Shown here one piece after another: positions 35,595 through 46,999 of a stretch of 64,000 nt of DNA. Numbering within the stretch: position 1 is the stretch's first letter; each line of letters starts with the position of its first letter. The notes under the pieces were generated by a model. That model saw nothing but the letters and a program-made list of their open reading frames with translations. It had not been told where the DNA came from and ran no database searches. The position numbers were made by a program, and so were the translations under genes. Origin of the DNA: Alphaproteobacteria bacterium (lineage in GTDB: Bacteria; Pseudomonadota; Alphaproteobacteria; Micropepsales; Micropepsaceae); NCBI GenBank assembly GCA_020852655.1, contig JADZAI010000103.1:1-64000 (forward strand), in the 5' to 3' direction.

Positions 35595-36452
35595 TTACCG
35601 GACCCAGGTCGCCAGGCGCGGCAGTACGCGATCCATGACAAGACCCGCCAGGATGAGGCAAGCGTCCAACGTCAGCAGATAGTCGACGTCGAGCGTACCC
35701 GACTGGTAGTCGTTGTAGAGCCCGGTCCGGAACAGCTCCGAGCAATGGACCAGTGGGTTCAGAGCAAAATACCAGTGATACGGATCTGGCACGCTGTCCG
35801 GCAGGTAGACGATTCCGGCGGTCAGCCAGCAAATGACGCACAGCAGGTAAATGACCATCACGAAGAACGGCGCGATCCGGACGATCGGCGCGCCGACCGT
35901 GCCGAAGGCGACGCCGGTCAGATAGGCCATCAAGGCCGCCAGCAGGCAGGTCTCGAAGTCCGAAAAGGCGAACTCGCCCCGGTAGATGATGTAGATCGTG
36001 AAGACCATGGTCGTGATCATCACGCAGGTCACCAACTCGGCGAGCGAGCGCGCGATGATGATATCGATCCGCCGGACGATGGAGAAACCCAGGAGACTGG
36101 CGTTGGTCGAGAGCGACACCGCGATGAGGCGTGTCGAATAAAGGAACAGCACGAAGGGCAGCGTGCCGCTCATCACCCATGCGAAGAGGTCGGTGCCATA
36201 GGAAGGCGTGCGGCCGACGAAGGTGTAGACGATCAGCAGGATCGCGAAATGCGAGAACGGCCAAAGGACCGCGATAGAGTAGGATAGATAACTGCCACCG
36301 TAGCGGGTGCGGAAGTCGCGCAGGGTCAGCGCGCCAATCACCCGGGCCTGGACGCGAAAGGCCTCCCAGAAGGAGGCATAGGCATTGGCGCGGCCCACCA
36401 CGGTGCCGTGCGGCACGCCGTCGTCGATGAATTCCGGTCCGGCTGACGCCAT
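35595..36452 (-). CDS. ABC-2 type polysaccharide export permease (KpsM/Wzm-like)
   Basis: A 285-residue inner-membrane permease with six helices. After an N-terminal cytosolic stretch come RVIGALTLRDFRTRYG (amphipathic helix and the conserved R-x-R-Y), ALLWPF-like IAVLWPFSHFAILLIVY and the late NPLVHCSELFRTGLYNDY motif, matching capsule or O-antigen exporters. CAGGGAA supports 36452 (MASAGPE). No ATP-binding partner (KpsT/Wzt) is in the window, so it must pair with an ATPase encoded elsewhere. It is divergent from the sigma-54 regulator and close to the rhamnose genes, which suggests export of a rhamnose-containing glycan. Confidence 0.88.
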   Translation of the reverse strand: MASAGPEFIDDGVPHGTVVGRANAYASFWEAFRVQARVIGALTLRDFRTRYGGSYLSYSIAVLWPFSHFAILLIVYTFVGRTPSYGTDLFAWVMSGTLPFVLFLYSTRLIAVSLSTNASLLGFSIVRRIDIIIARSLAELVTCVMITTMVFTIYIIYRGEFAFSDFETCLLAALMAYLTGVAFGTVGAPIVRIAPFFVMVIYLLCVICWLTAGIVYLPDSVPDPYHWYFALNPLVHCSELFRTGLYNDYQSGTLDVDYLLTLDACLILAGLVMDRVLPRLATWVR

Positions 36453-36636
36453 GAGTTCCCTGATCCGAACGCCCATTCCGGGCGCCGCGAGGGCTACACT
36501 GAATTCGCACCCGCGAAAAGCACCGCAGTAAACCGCGAATTAGGGGTTATCGCCCCATAGTCGTGCCGATTTGGTGCAGTCCGGCGCGCTGACCAGCCAA
36601 AACCGGCGGCGGCGCGAAGGTGGGGTGAGTTGGAGC

Positions 36637-38172
<1,536 letters not shown>

Positions 38173-38271
38173 GGTAGGCCCTTTCACCTTGCGGTGCAGC
38201 ATTGACCTGGACTAGGTTCGCCCCCGAACGGGGAGCGGTCAGGGTTCCTCTGTCTTGGGAACCTTACGGAC

Positions 38272-38847
38272 GTGATTACGCTGACCCCGACGCGGATTCG
38301 CGATGTCCTCATCGTGGAACCCAAGAGGCATGGCGACGCACGCGGTTTCTTCTCTGAGGTGTTCCGGATGGACGCTTTCGAGCAGGCCGGAGTTCACGTC
38401 AAATTCGTTCAGGACAACCATTCCTATTCGCAGGCCGTCGGCGTGCTCCGCGGCCTGCATTTCCAGACCAATCCTTCCGCTCAGGGAAAGCTGGTGCGTG
38501 TGACGCGTGGCGCCGTCATGGACGTGGCGGTGGACCTCCGCCACGGCTCGCCGACCTTCGGCGAACATGTCGCGGTGAAGCTGACCGCCGAGAACTGGCG
38601 CCAGCTCTGGGTCCCCGCAGGCTTCGCGCACGGCTTCGTGACGTTGGAGCCCGATACCGAGTTTCTGTACAAGGTCACCGCCTACTACGACCCGGCGGCG
38701 GACAAGGGCCTCGCCTTTGACGATCCGGCTCTCGGGATCGACTGGGATCTCCCGCACGAGAAGCTGACGCTGTCGGACAAGGATCGGAAACATCCGAAAC
38801 TGGCCGACCTGCCGCCCTATTTCACCTATGAGACGGTTCGCGCATGA
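38272..38847 (+). CDS. rfbC: dTDP-4-dehydrorhamnose 3,5-epimerase
   Basis: Third step of dTDP-L-rhamnose synthesis. The 191-residue cupin protein shows [17 protein letters not shown], the catalytic-His segment LRGLHFQ (about 60-66), [14 protein letters not shown] and [10 protein letters not shown] with the FVTLEP stretch. The start is GTG at 38272, after ACGGA; the family N-terminus begins here. It opens the coupled cluster rfbC-rfbB-rfbD-rfbA; its stop overlaps rfbB by ATGA. Confidence 0.95.
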   Translation: MITLTPTRIRDVLIVEPKRHGDARGFFSEVFRMDAFEQAGVHVKFVQDNHSYSQAVGVLRGLHFQTNPSAQGKLVRVTRGAVMDVAVDLRHGSPTFGEHVAVKLTAENWRQLWVPAGFAHGFVTLEPDTEFLYKVTAYYDPAADKGLAFDDPALGIDWDLPHEKLTLSDKDRKHPKLADLPPYFTYETVRA

Positions 38848-39893
38848 AAGTTCTGGTCACGGGCGGCGCTGGCTTCATCGGTTCGGCCGTCTGCCGACTA
38901 TTCGTGCGGGACTACGGCTATGAGGTCCTCAACGTCGACGCGTTGACCTACGCCGCGTCGCTGACATCGCTCGACGCGATCGCGAACTACCCGGGCTACC
39001 GCTTCCTGAAGGCGGATGTCACCGACATGCAGGCGATCGCCAACGCTTTCGCCGAGTTCAAGCCCGACGCGGTGCTCCACCTTGCCGCTGAGTCCCATGT
39101 AGACCGCTCGATCACCGGCTCGGCCGCCTTCGTGAAGACGAACGTTGTCGGCACCCATGTGATGCTGGAGTGCGCACGCAACTACTGGGACGGTCTGCCC
39201 GCCGACCGGAAGGACGCCTTCCGCTTCTGCCATATTTCGACCGACGAAGTGTTCGGCTCACTCGGCCATGACGGCTTCTTCACCGAGACGACCGCGTACG
39301 ATCCGAGTTCGCCTTACTCCGCCAGCAAGGCGGCATCGGATCATCTCGCCCGCGCCTGGCATCGCACCTACGGCCTTCCGGTGCTCGTGACGAACTGCTC
39401 GAACAATTACGGGCCGCATCACTTCCCCGAGAAGCTGATCCCGTTGATGATCATCAACGCGCTCGAAGGCCGCTCGCTTCCGGTCTATGGCGACGGCTCG
39501 AATGTCCGCGACTGGCTCTATGTCGAGGACCACGCCCACGCCCTCGCGACCGTTCTGGCGCGCGGCACGCCGGGCGAGACCTACAATGTGGGCGGCCGCA
39601 ACGAGCGCACCAATCTGCGTGTCGTGCAGACGATCTGCGACATCCTGGACGAACTCGTGCCGAGCACGGCGCCGCGCAACAAGCTGATCCGCTTCGTGAC
39701 CGACCGGCCCGGCCACGACCATCGCTATGCCATCGACGCGACCAAGCTGGAAGCCGACCTCGGCTGGAAGGCGCGCGACACATTCGAGACCGGGATCAAG
39801 AAGACGGTCAAATGGTATCTCGACAACGAAGCTTGGTGGCGCCCGCTGCGCGACCGCTATGATGGCGGTCGGCTGGGCGTCCTGAAGAGCTGA
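38844..39893 (+). CDS. rfbB: dTDP-glucose 4,6-dehydratase
   Basis: Second step of dTDP-L-rhamnose synthesis, NAD-dependent. The 349-residue SDR protein shows TGGAGFIGS (6-14), [12 protein letters not shown] (79-90), the catalytic STDE (132-135) and YSASK (158-162), and [16 protein letters not shown]. Length matches RmlB. It overlaps rfbC by 4 bases and lies 8 bp before rfbD. Confidence 0.97.
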   Translation: MKVLVTGGAGFIGSAVCRLFVRDYGYEVLNVDALTYAASLTSLDAIANYPGYRFLKADVTDMQAIANAFAEFKPDAVLHLAAESHVDRSITGSAAFVKTNVVGTHVMLECARNYWDGLPADRKDAFRFCHISTDEVFGSLGHDGFFTETTAYDPSSPYSASKAASDHLARAWHRTYGLPVLVTNCSNNYGPHHFPEKLIPLMIINALEGRSLPVYGDGSNVRDWLYVEDHAHALATVLARGTPGETYNVGGRNERTNLRVVQTICDILDELVPSTAPRNKLIRFVTDRPGHDHRYAIDATKLEADLGWKARDTFETGIKKTVKWYLDNEAWWRPLRDRYDGGRLGVLKS

Positions 39894-39901
39894 TTTCCCG
39901 C

Positions 39902-40789
39902 ATGCGGATTCTGGTGGCAGGTGCGAGCGGCCAATTGGCCAAGGCGCTTCTCGACACGGCCGGGGGCCGTCACGACGTGACGGCTCTGGGCCGGCCGACG
40001 CTGGACCTGAAGGATGCGGCGTCGGTCGCCCGCGCCGTCACGGCGACCAATCCCGATGCGATCATCAACGCCGGCGCCTATACCGCCGTCGACAAGGCCG
40101 AAACGGAAGAGCCCGAAGCCACGGCGGTGAATGTCGGCTCTGCGAATCTGGCGCGCGAGGCGGCACGGCGCGACATCCCGTTCCTGCATGTCTCGACCGA
40201 CTATGTCTTCGACGGAAAACTGGATCGCCCCTATCGCGAGAGCGACCCGGTCGGTCCGGTCGGCGCTTACGGGCGCTCGAAACTGGCCGCCGAGGAAGCG
40301 GTCGCTGCGGCCGATCCGCGCGCGCTGACGCTGCGCACTGCGTGGGTCTATTACCACGAGGGCGCGAACTTCGTCCGTACCATGCTGCGGCTCGCCGAGA
40401 CGCGCGACGAGTTGAACGTCGTAGCGGACCAGATCGGCTGCCCTACCTATGCCGCCGACCTCGCCGAGGGGCTGCTGAAGCTCGCCGAGTTGCGCGTCGC
40501 CGACGGCCAGAAGCAGCCCGGCGGCGTCTATCATCTCACCGGCTCGGGCGAGACGAGCTGGCACAATTTCGCGACGGCGATCTTCGCCGGGGCAGCCAAG
40601 CGCGGCTTCAAGGTGCCGGCGAAGGTGAACGCGATTCCCACCTCCGGCTATCCGACACCCGCCGTCCGCCCGGCGAATTCGCGACTCGACTGTTCCCTGA
40701 TCGAAAAGACGTATGGCGTCCGCCTGCCCGTGTGGCCGGACGCATTGGAGCGTTGTCTGAATGCTATCGCATTGCACAAACCCGGCTGA
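39902..40789 (+). CDS. rfbD: dTDP-4-dehydrorhamnose reductase
   Basis: Final step giving dTDP-L-rhamnose, NADPH-dependent. The 295-residue SDR protein shows the nucleotide motif VAGASGQLAKALL, PDAIINAGAYTAVDKAE, STDYVFDG, YGRSKLAAE (catalytic Tyr/Lys) and RTAWVY. The ATG at 39902 follows rfbB by 8 bp; rfbA follows after 15 bp. Confidence 0.95.
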   Translation: MRILVAGASGQLAKALLDTAGGRHDVTALGRPTLDLKDAASVARAVTATNPDAIINAGAYTAVDKAETEEPEATAVNVGSANLAREAARRDIPFLHVSTDYVFDGKLDRPYRESDPVGPVGAYGRSKLAAEEAVAAADPRALTLRTAWVYYHEGANFVRTMLRLAETRDELNVVADQIGCPTYAADLAEGLLKLAELRVADGQKQPGGVYHLTGSGETSWHNFATAIFAGAAKRGFKVPAKVNAIPTSGYPTPAVRPANSRLDCSLIEKTYGVRLPVWPDALERCLNAIALHKPG

Positions 40790-40804
40790 AAAAGAGGACC
40801 TGCG

Positions 40805-41701
40805 GTGAGAGGCATTATCCTGGCCGGCGGCGCGGGCACACGCCTGCGCCCGATGACCCTGGCGGTCAGCAAGCAATTGCTGCCGGTATACGACAAGCCG
40901 CTGGTCTATCACCCGCTGACGACGCTGATGTTCGGCGGCATCCGCGAAATCCTGGTGATTTCCGATCCGCAGTCCCTGCCCACCTACCGCAACCTGCTCG
41001 GCAACGGCTCGCAGTGGGGCATCGAACTGAACTACGCGCCGCAGCCGGAGCCCAAGGGCCTGGCGCAGGCCTTCACGATCGGCGAGAGCTTCATCGGCAA
41101 GGAGAGCGTCGCGCTGGCCCTCGGCGACAACGTCTTCTACGGCTCGCGCTTCACCGCCGAAGTGCAGGAAGCCGCGGCGATCGAGTCCGGCGCGATGGTG
41201 TTCGCCTATGAGGTGGTCGACCCGACCTCGTTCGGCGTGGTCGAATTCGACGAGAACGACAAAGCGATCTCGCTGGAGGAGAAGCCCAAGAAGCCGCGCA
41301 GCAACTGGGCGGTGACCGGCCTCTATTTCTACGACAACGACGTGGTGCGCATCGCCAAGGAAGTGAAGCCTTCGGCACGGGGCGAACTTGAGATCACGTC
41401 GATCAACCAGGCCTATCTCGAAGCCGGCAAGCTACGCGTGCGCCGCCTGTCGCGCGGCACGGCATGGCTCGACACCGGCACCTTCGACGGCCTGCTGGAA
41501 GCGGCCGAATTCGTGCGCACGATCGAACGCCGCCAGGGCTTCAAGATCGCCTGTCCCGAGGAGATCGCCTGGCGCATGGGCTATATCTCGTCGGAAGACG
41601 TGCTCGCGCGTGCGAAGGAATATCGCAACGAGTACGGCACCTATCTTCAGAAGCTGGTCCGCATGCAGGGCGACCGGTCGCTGCTGAAGGCCGTGCCCTA
41701 G
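40805..41701 (+). CDS. rfbA: Glucose-1-phosphate thymidylyltransferase
   Basis: First step of the pathway: joins dTTP and glucose-1-phosphate. The 298-residue protein has [25 protein letters not shown] in pieces at 8-32 (nucleotide-binding signature), ALGDNVFYG (metal-binding Asp) and [18 protein letters not shown]. The start is GTG at 40805, fixed by the conserved N-terminus [16 protein letters not shown] lies upstream. Its end overlaps the convergent ugd stop by 4 bases. Confidence 0.97.
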   Translation: MRGIILAGGAGTRLRPMTLAVSKQLLPVYDKPLVYHPLTTLMFGGIREILVISDPQSLPTYRNLLGNGSQWGIELNYAPQPEPKGLAQAFTIGESFIGKESVALALGDNVFYGSRFTAEVQEAAAIESGAMVFAYEVVDPTSFGVVEFDENDKAISLEEKPKKPRSNWAVTGLYFYDNDVVRIAKEVKPSARGELEITSINQAYLEAGKLRVRRLSRGTAWLDTGTFDGLLEAAEFVRTIERRQGFKIACPEEIAWRMGYISSEDVLARAKEYRNEYGTYLQKLVRMQGDRSLLKAVP

Positions 41702-42999
41702 CCGCGACCGATGCTGGAGTAGGCAAAGCCGTGCGGCCCGACTTCGTCGGGGCGATAGACGTTGCGCAGATCGACCAGCACGTTGCCGCGCATCGCTTTG
41801 TGCAAGCGCAGCAGATCGAGCGCCCGGAACATATCCCACTCGGTGACGATCACGACGGCATCGGCGTCTTGCGCGCAGGCATAGGCGTCGTCCGAAAAGA
41901 TGACGCCCGGCATCATGCGCGCGGCATTCTCCATGCTCTTCGGATCGAAGGCGCGCAGCGTGGCGCCCGCGGATTGTAGCCCCGCAACGATATCGAGCGA
42001 AGGCGCATCGCGCATGTCGTCGGTGTTCGGCTTGAAGGCGAGGCCGAGGAGGCCGATCGTCTTGCCGGAAACCGATCCACCGCAGGCCGCAATCACACGG
42101 GCCGCCATTGATGTCTTGCGGTCCGCATTGGCCTTGACGGTGGCTTCGACGATGCGCAGCGGCACGCCGGCTTCCTGGCCCGTCCGCGTGAGCGCCAGCG
42201 TGTCCTTCGGAAAACAGGAGCCGCCGTAGCCAGGCCCCGCGTTCAGGAACTTGCCGCCGATGCGCTTGTCGAGGCCGACACCGCGCGCGACGTCCTGCAC
42301 ATTGGCGCCGGTCTTCTCGCAGAGATCGGCGATCTCGTTGATGAAGGTGACCTTCACCGCAAGAAAGGCGTTGGCCGCATATTTCGTGAGCTCGGCCGTG
42401 CGGCGCGAGGTGAAGAGGATCGGCGCCTGGTTGAGGAAGAGCGGACGGTAGACCTCGTTCATCGTGCGGCGGGCGCGCTCGTCCTCGACGCCGATGACGA
42501 TGCGGTCCGGCCGCTTGAAGTCCTCGATCGCCGCACCCTCGCGCAGGAATTCGGGATTGGAGGCCACCGAGAAATCGGCGTCGGGACGCGTTTCGCGGAT
42601 GATCCGTTCCACCAGATCGCCCGTGCCGACGGGGACGGTCGATTTCGTCACCACAACGGTGAAGCCGTCTATGGCGCCGGCGATATCGCGCGCCGCCTGT
42701 TCCACGAAAGAAAGGTCCGCATGGCCGTCGCCACGGCGCGAAGGCGTGCCGACGGCGATGAAGACGGCGGCGGCGCCGGCGACATCACGCTTGTCGGTGG
42801 AGAATTTCAGCCGGCCTTCGCGCACGTTCCGCGCGACGATGTCGTCGAGGCCGGGTTCGTAGATGGGGATTTCGCCGCGCCGCAGGGCCTCGATCTTGCC
42901 CGCATCCGATTCGATGCAGGTGACGGTATGGCCGAAATCCGCAAAGCAGGCGCCGGTGACGAGACCCACATAACCGGCGCCGATCATGGCGAGTTGCAT
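41698..42999 (-). CDS. ugd: UDP-glucose 6-dehydrogenase
   Basis: Oxidises UDP-glucose to UDP-glucuronate for surface polysaccharides. The 433-residue protein has the NAD motif [18 protein letters not shown] (6-23), the STVPVGT segment (120-126), NPEFLREG (148-155), and the catalytic thiolate Cys262 in [10 protein letters not shown] (258-267). The family length is usual. It is the first gene encoded leftward from 43 kb and is separated from gapR by 22 bp on the same strand. Confidence 0.96.
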   Translation of the reverse strand: MQLAMIGAGYVGLVTGACFADFGHTVTCIESDAGKIEALRRGEIPIYEPGLDDIVARNVREGRLKFSTDKRDVAGAAAVFIAVGTPSRRGDGHADLSFVEQAARDIAGAIDGFTVVVTKSTVPVGTGDLVERIIRETRPDADFSVASNPEFLREGAAIEDFKRPDRIVIGVEDERARRTMNEVYRPLFLNQAPILFTSRRTAELTKYAANAFLAVKVTFINEIADLCEKTGANVQDVARGVGLDKRIGGKFLNAGPGYGGSCFPKDTLALTRTGQEAGVPLRIVEATVKANADRKTSMAARVIAACGGSVSGKTIGLLGLAFKPNTDDMRDAPSLDIVAGLQSAGATLRAFDPKSMENAARMMPGVIFSDDAYACAQDADAVVIVTEWDMFRALDLLRLHKAMRGNVLVDLRNVYRPDEVGPHGFAYSSIGRG

Positions 43000-43021
43000 C
43001 GTCGCCTCCTAGGGGCGGGTG

Positions 43022-43264
43022 TCAGCCGGAGCCGACCGCGCTGAGATAGAGGTCGAGCATTTCCTCTTCGGTCGAGCGCTGCGCCGCATCCATCTTCCGG
43101 ATGCGCACGACCTTGCGCAGGATCTTGGTGTCGAAGCCGTTGCCCTTGGCTTCGGCATAGACCTCCTTGATGTCTTCGGCGAGGGCCTGCTTTTCCTCTT
43201 CGAGGCGCTCGATGCGCTCGACGATCGACTTCAACTGGTCCTTTGCGAAGTTGGTCTTCGTCAC
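43022..43264 (-). CDS. gapR: GapR family nucleoid-associated protein (DUF2312)
   Basis: An 80-residue coiled-coil protein. In Caulobacter GapR binds overtwisted AT-rich DNA ahead of replication and transcription and helps gyrase/topoisomerase. The DUF2312 pattern is clear: [19 protein letters not shown], then [29 protein letters not shown] in pieces and the ending [12 protein letters not shown]. Length and sequence match the family closely. It lies in the middle of the glycan genes on the same strand as ugd. Confidence 0.95.
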   Translation of the reverse strand: MTKTNFAKDQLKSIVERIERLEEEKQALAEDIKEVYAEAKGNGFDTKILRKVVRIRKMDAAQRSTEEEMLDLYLSAVGSG

Positions 43265-43335
43265 TGACAGCTCCGATGAAATTGCGGCGGACCCTATGCG
43301 CCGCCCTTGTGTCGTTCAAGCGCAGAGGCTGTGGA

Positions 43336-44307
43336 TTATCCGCCCTGCGCGGTGACGGCGCGCCAGTGGTCCAGCGTGTCGGACAACGTCGTCAACCAGG
43401 AAATGCGCGGCTGCCAGCCGGTTGCCGCAGCGAGACGACGCGCATCGCCGCTGGCCCGCGGGATTTCGCTGGGACGGGCACGGGCCGGATCGATCTCGAC
43501 CTCAAAGCGGCGGCGGGCGAGATGGGCGAGATCGTCCACGATGGAGCGTATGGAGCGCGGCTCGCCCGAGGCGACGTTGAAGACGGTCGCGGAAAGCCTG
43601 CGCGCCCAGGCGGCGTCGGCGAGGAGCGCCCAGGCGCGAGCGGTGTCGCGCACGTCGAGGAAATCGCGCTCGGAGTCGAGATTGCCGACGCGCAGGACCG
43701 GCGGCGCCTGCCCTGCCTCGATGCGGGCAACCTGGGCGGCGAAGGCGGAGACGACGAAACGCTCGTCCTGCCCCGGCCCGGCAGAGTTGAAGAGACGGAG
43801 CGCGATCGCCTGCCCGGCGTCACCCACGATGTCGGCGATCGCCTGCTCGGCGGCGAGCTTGGTGCGGCCGTAGACGCCGGCGGGACGAGGCGCGGTCTCT
43901 TCGGTCGTGGGCGCCGAGCCGAGGAGGTTGCGGCCATAGACCTCGGCCGAACTGGCGAGGAGGATGGCAGGGCTTTTGTGGGTCGCGCGAAGTTCCGACG
44001 CGAGGGTGATCGTCGTCTGCACGTTGTCGCGCCAGGCGATCCGGCCGCCCTCCCCCGCCTTCACCGCGACCGACGCAGCACCGGCGAGATGCAGCACGAC
44101 GTCCGGCCGTGCCGCCTGGACCATGCCGGCCGTTTCGCTGCCCTCGGCGAGATCGACGTCATGCAACGCGACACCGGCCGGCAGCGCCGGCGTACCGCGT
44201 ATGGCGGCGCTGAGGTCGCCCGGCGCACTGCCCTGTTCGAGCAGGGCATCGACGATATGTCGGCCGAGAAAGCCGCCGGCACCCGTGATCAGGATACGGC
44301 CGGCCAT
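43336..44307 (-). CDS. rmd: GDP-6-deoxy-D-mannose reductase (NAD-dependent epimerase family)
   Basis: A 323-residue extended SDR. It has the GAGGFLGRHIVDALL motif (9-23), LASSAEVYG, YGRTKLAAEQ (Tyr/Lys pair) and RLFNSAGPGQ. Rmd reduces GDP-4-keto-6-deoxy-D-mannose, the product of Gmd, to GDP-D-rhamnose; the assignment rests on the coupled gmd immediately upstream (7 bp). Related activities (talose reductase, or another epimerase) are not excluded. Confidence 0.85.
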   Translation of the reverse strand: MAGRILITGAGGFLGRHIVDALLEQGSAPGDLSAAIRGTPALPAGVALHDVDLAEGSETAGMVQAARPDVVLHLAGAASVAVKAGEGGRIAWRDNVQTTITLASELRATHKSPAILLASSAEVYGRNLLGSAPTTEETAPRPAGVYGRTKLAAEQAIADIVGDAGQAIALRLFNSAGPGQDERFVVSAFAAQVARIEAGQAPPVLRVGNLDSERDFLDVRDTARAWALLADAAWARRLSATVFNVASGEPRSIRSIVDDLAHLARRRFEVEIDPARARPSEIPRASGDARRLAAATGWQPRISWLTTLSDTLDHWRAVTAQGG

Positions 44308-44314
44308 GGCAGCC

Positions 44315-45295
<981 letters not shown>

Positions 45296-45404
45296 CTACC
45301 GTCCTTTGGCTCGCGGCTATGGCGCCCGTCTAGCGGCTCGGGCGGTTGCTGGCAACGCGCGGCGATGCCTTGCCAGTAACCCAATTCCAGCGCATCAAAA
45401 GACC

Positions 45405-46214
45405 ATGAGACGCGATGTGCCGGCCGCCCGGCTGTTTTTGCGCTGCGCCTTCGGCCTCGCCGTCGCGTCCTGCACGGCGGTCGCATGTGCCGAAACGGTC
45501 AGGCTGAGGTACGAGCTCAGCGTGTCCGGCATAGGCGCCGCCGACATGGCCGTTGCCGCCACACTGACCGCAGACGGCTACGCCGTCCGGGCGCAAGGTG
45601 AAACCTACGGCGCGGCCTCGATGTTCGACGATCTGAAGATCGACGCGCAAGTGACGGGCACACTGGCGGGCGGCGAGGTCCGGCCCAGCACGTTCGGCAC
45701 CGACAATATGCTCGATGGGCGCCCACGCCACGCGCGCGTCGGCTGGCTTCCGACAGGCGAGGCGACGACGCTGGATATCGCGCCGACCCTGGCCGACGAG
45801 GAACGCACGCCCATCCCCGATCCGGCGCGGCTGCATGCGCTGGATCCGATCTCGGCGCTGTTCGCCTTCGCCCTCGGCGCGCCGGCGCGGGGGATATGTG
45901 AAGGCAGCGCCGATGTCTTCGATGGCCGGCGGAGCTATTCCCTGGCGCTCGCGCCCGATCCGGAAGGGGTCACCTGGGTCAAGATGACCATAGGCGATGC
46001 CGAAGTCGTCACGCTCCGATGTGCCATCCAGTCGCGGCGTACCGGCGGCGTCTCTCCCAGCTCCTGGTTCTCAAGCTCCGGCGAGACCGAGACAGCGCGC
46101 ATCTGGTTCTGGCGCGATCCCAGGGGCCGCGCCATTCCGGTGCGTGTGGAAGCCGATGCACCGATCGGCTACGGCGTCGGACAACTCGCGGGGCTGCCCG
46201 ACTACGGCGAATAG
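45405..46214 (+). CDS. DUF3108 domain exported protein
   Basis: A 269-residue protein with a signal peptide (about 1-28, ending AVACA) followed by a DUF3108 domain: VRLRYELSVSGIGAADM, a beta-rich GEVRPSTFGTDNMLDGRPR stretch, and a C-terminal IWFWRDPRGRAIPVRVEADAPIGY. DUF3108 proteins are periplasmic or outer-membrane-linked with unknown role. Start at 45405 (MRRDVPAARLF) fits the signal peptide. It is convergent with the repeat-protein gene (13-bp overlap). Confidence 0.88.
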   Translation: MRRDVPAARLFLRCAFGLAVASCTAVACAETVRLRYELSVSGIGAADMAVAATLTADGYAVRAQGETYGAASMFDDLKIDAQVTGTLAGGEVRPSTFGTDNMLDGRPRHARVGWLPTGEATTLDIAPTLADEERTPIPDPARLHALDPISALFAFALGAPARGICEGSADVFDGRRSYSLALAPDPEGVTWVKMTIGDAEVVTLRCAIQSRRTGGVSPSSWFSSSGETETARIWFWRDPRGRAIPVRVEADAPIGYGVGQLAGLPDYGE

Positions 46215-46999
46215 CGGCCGCGAAACAGCCGAGCGAAGACCGTTTCGCGCCAATCCGGCGGTGCATCTGCACGCGGCCGGCGTTCCAGTATCCAGCCGGA
46301 GACGACGAAATCCGCGAGCGGATCGGGTGGGTCGCGCCGGGTCGAGAGATAGGTCCTTCGATAGAAGGCGGCGTCGAAGTCGGGGTGGGTGGACACGGCG
46401 TTCCGGTAGGCCCCGCCGGCATAGTGTGACAGGGGCTCGACCTCAGGCGGGCACAGGTCCGGGTTGGATTGGCGATAATGCGCGAGGCTGAAATAGGGGT
46501 GCGGATCGCGCCCGGCCTGCCATCCAACGTCCAGATAGGCTTCGAGGTCGCTCCTTGTCGGCGCGACTTTGTCCTGGCTGCGAAGGAAGGCAACGTCGAT
46601 GAGCGGATGCGGCGAGCATCCCGCCTGCCATCCCTCGCGCAGATAATCCGTTAGCGGATCAATCCTGATCGCCGCGCGCTGGGCGGCATACCAGGCGGCA
46701 TCGAACAGCGCATGGGGAGAGCGGCCCTCGCGCCAGCCGTCGGTGAGATAGTGCGTCAGCGGCTCGATGCCGGCGCGCGCCACGTCGGGATAAAGGCGAA
46801 GATAGCGTTGGGAGTCGAAGAGCGGCGACGGTGCAAAGCCCGCGCGCCACCCCGTCGCGAGATAGTGGTGCCACGGATTCGCGGTTCTGCCGGCCTGGCG
46901 CCGATACCAGACGGAATCGAAGGCGGCGGGTTGCGGCGGCAGGCGCTTTGCCAAACCAAGCCGGCGCGCGAGTCGCCGTATCAGGCGGAGCGCGCTCAC
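46202..46999 (-). CDS. Free-standing hexa-repeat protein (HYL-x-GW-x-x-G type) in the glycan locus
   Basis: A 265-residue protein made almost entirely of six imperfect repeats of 35-38 residues. Each holds a motif like HYLATGWRAG, seen at about 45-54, 83-92, 118-127, 154-163, 192-201 and 230-239, followed by a Pro-rich turn and FD-x-x-WY/RYL-type residues. The same module occurs in the N-terminal part of the 950-residue glycosyltransferase at 53085 and in other large bacterial glycosyltransferases. No catalytic domain is present. The GTG at 46999 overlaps the stop of the upstream GT4 gene (GTGA), so it is coupled to it. Function is unknown; glycan binding or scaffolding is inference. Confidence 0.85.
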   Translation of the reverse strand: MSALRLIRRLARRLGLAKRLPPQPAAFDSVWYRRQAGRTANPWHHYLATGWRAGFAPSPLFDSQRYLRLYPDVARAGIEPLTHYLTDGWREGRSPHALFDAAWYAAQRAAIRIDPLTDYLREGWQAGCSPHPLIDVAFLRSQDKVAPTRSDLEAYLDVGWQAGRDPHPYFSLAHYRQSNPDLCPPEVEPLSHYAGGAYRNAVSTHPDFDAAFYRRTYLSTRRDPPDPLADFVVSGWILERRPRADAPPDWRETVFARLFRGRYSP

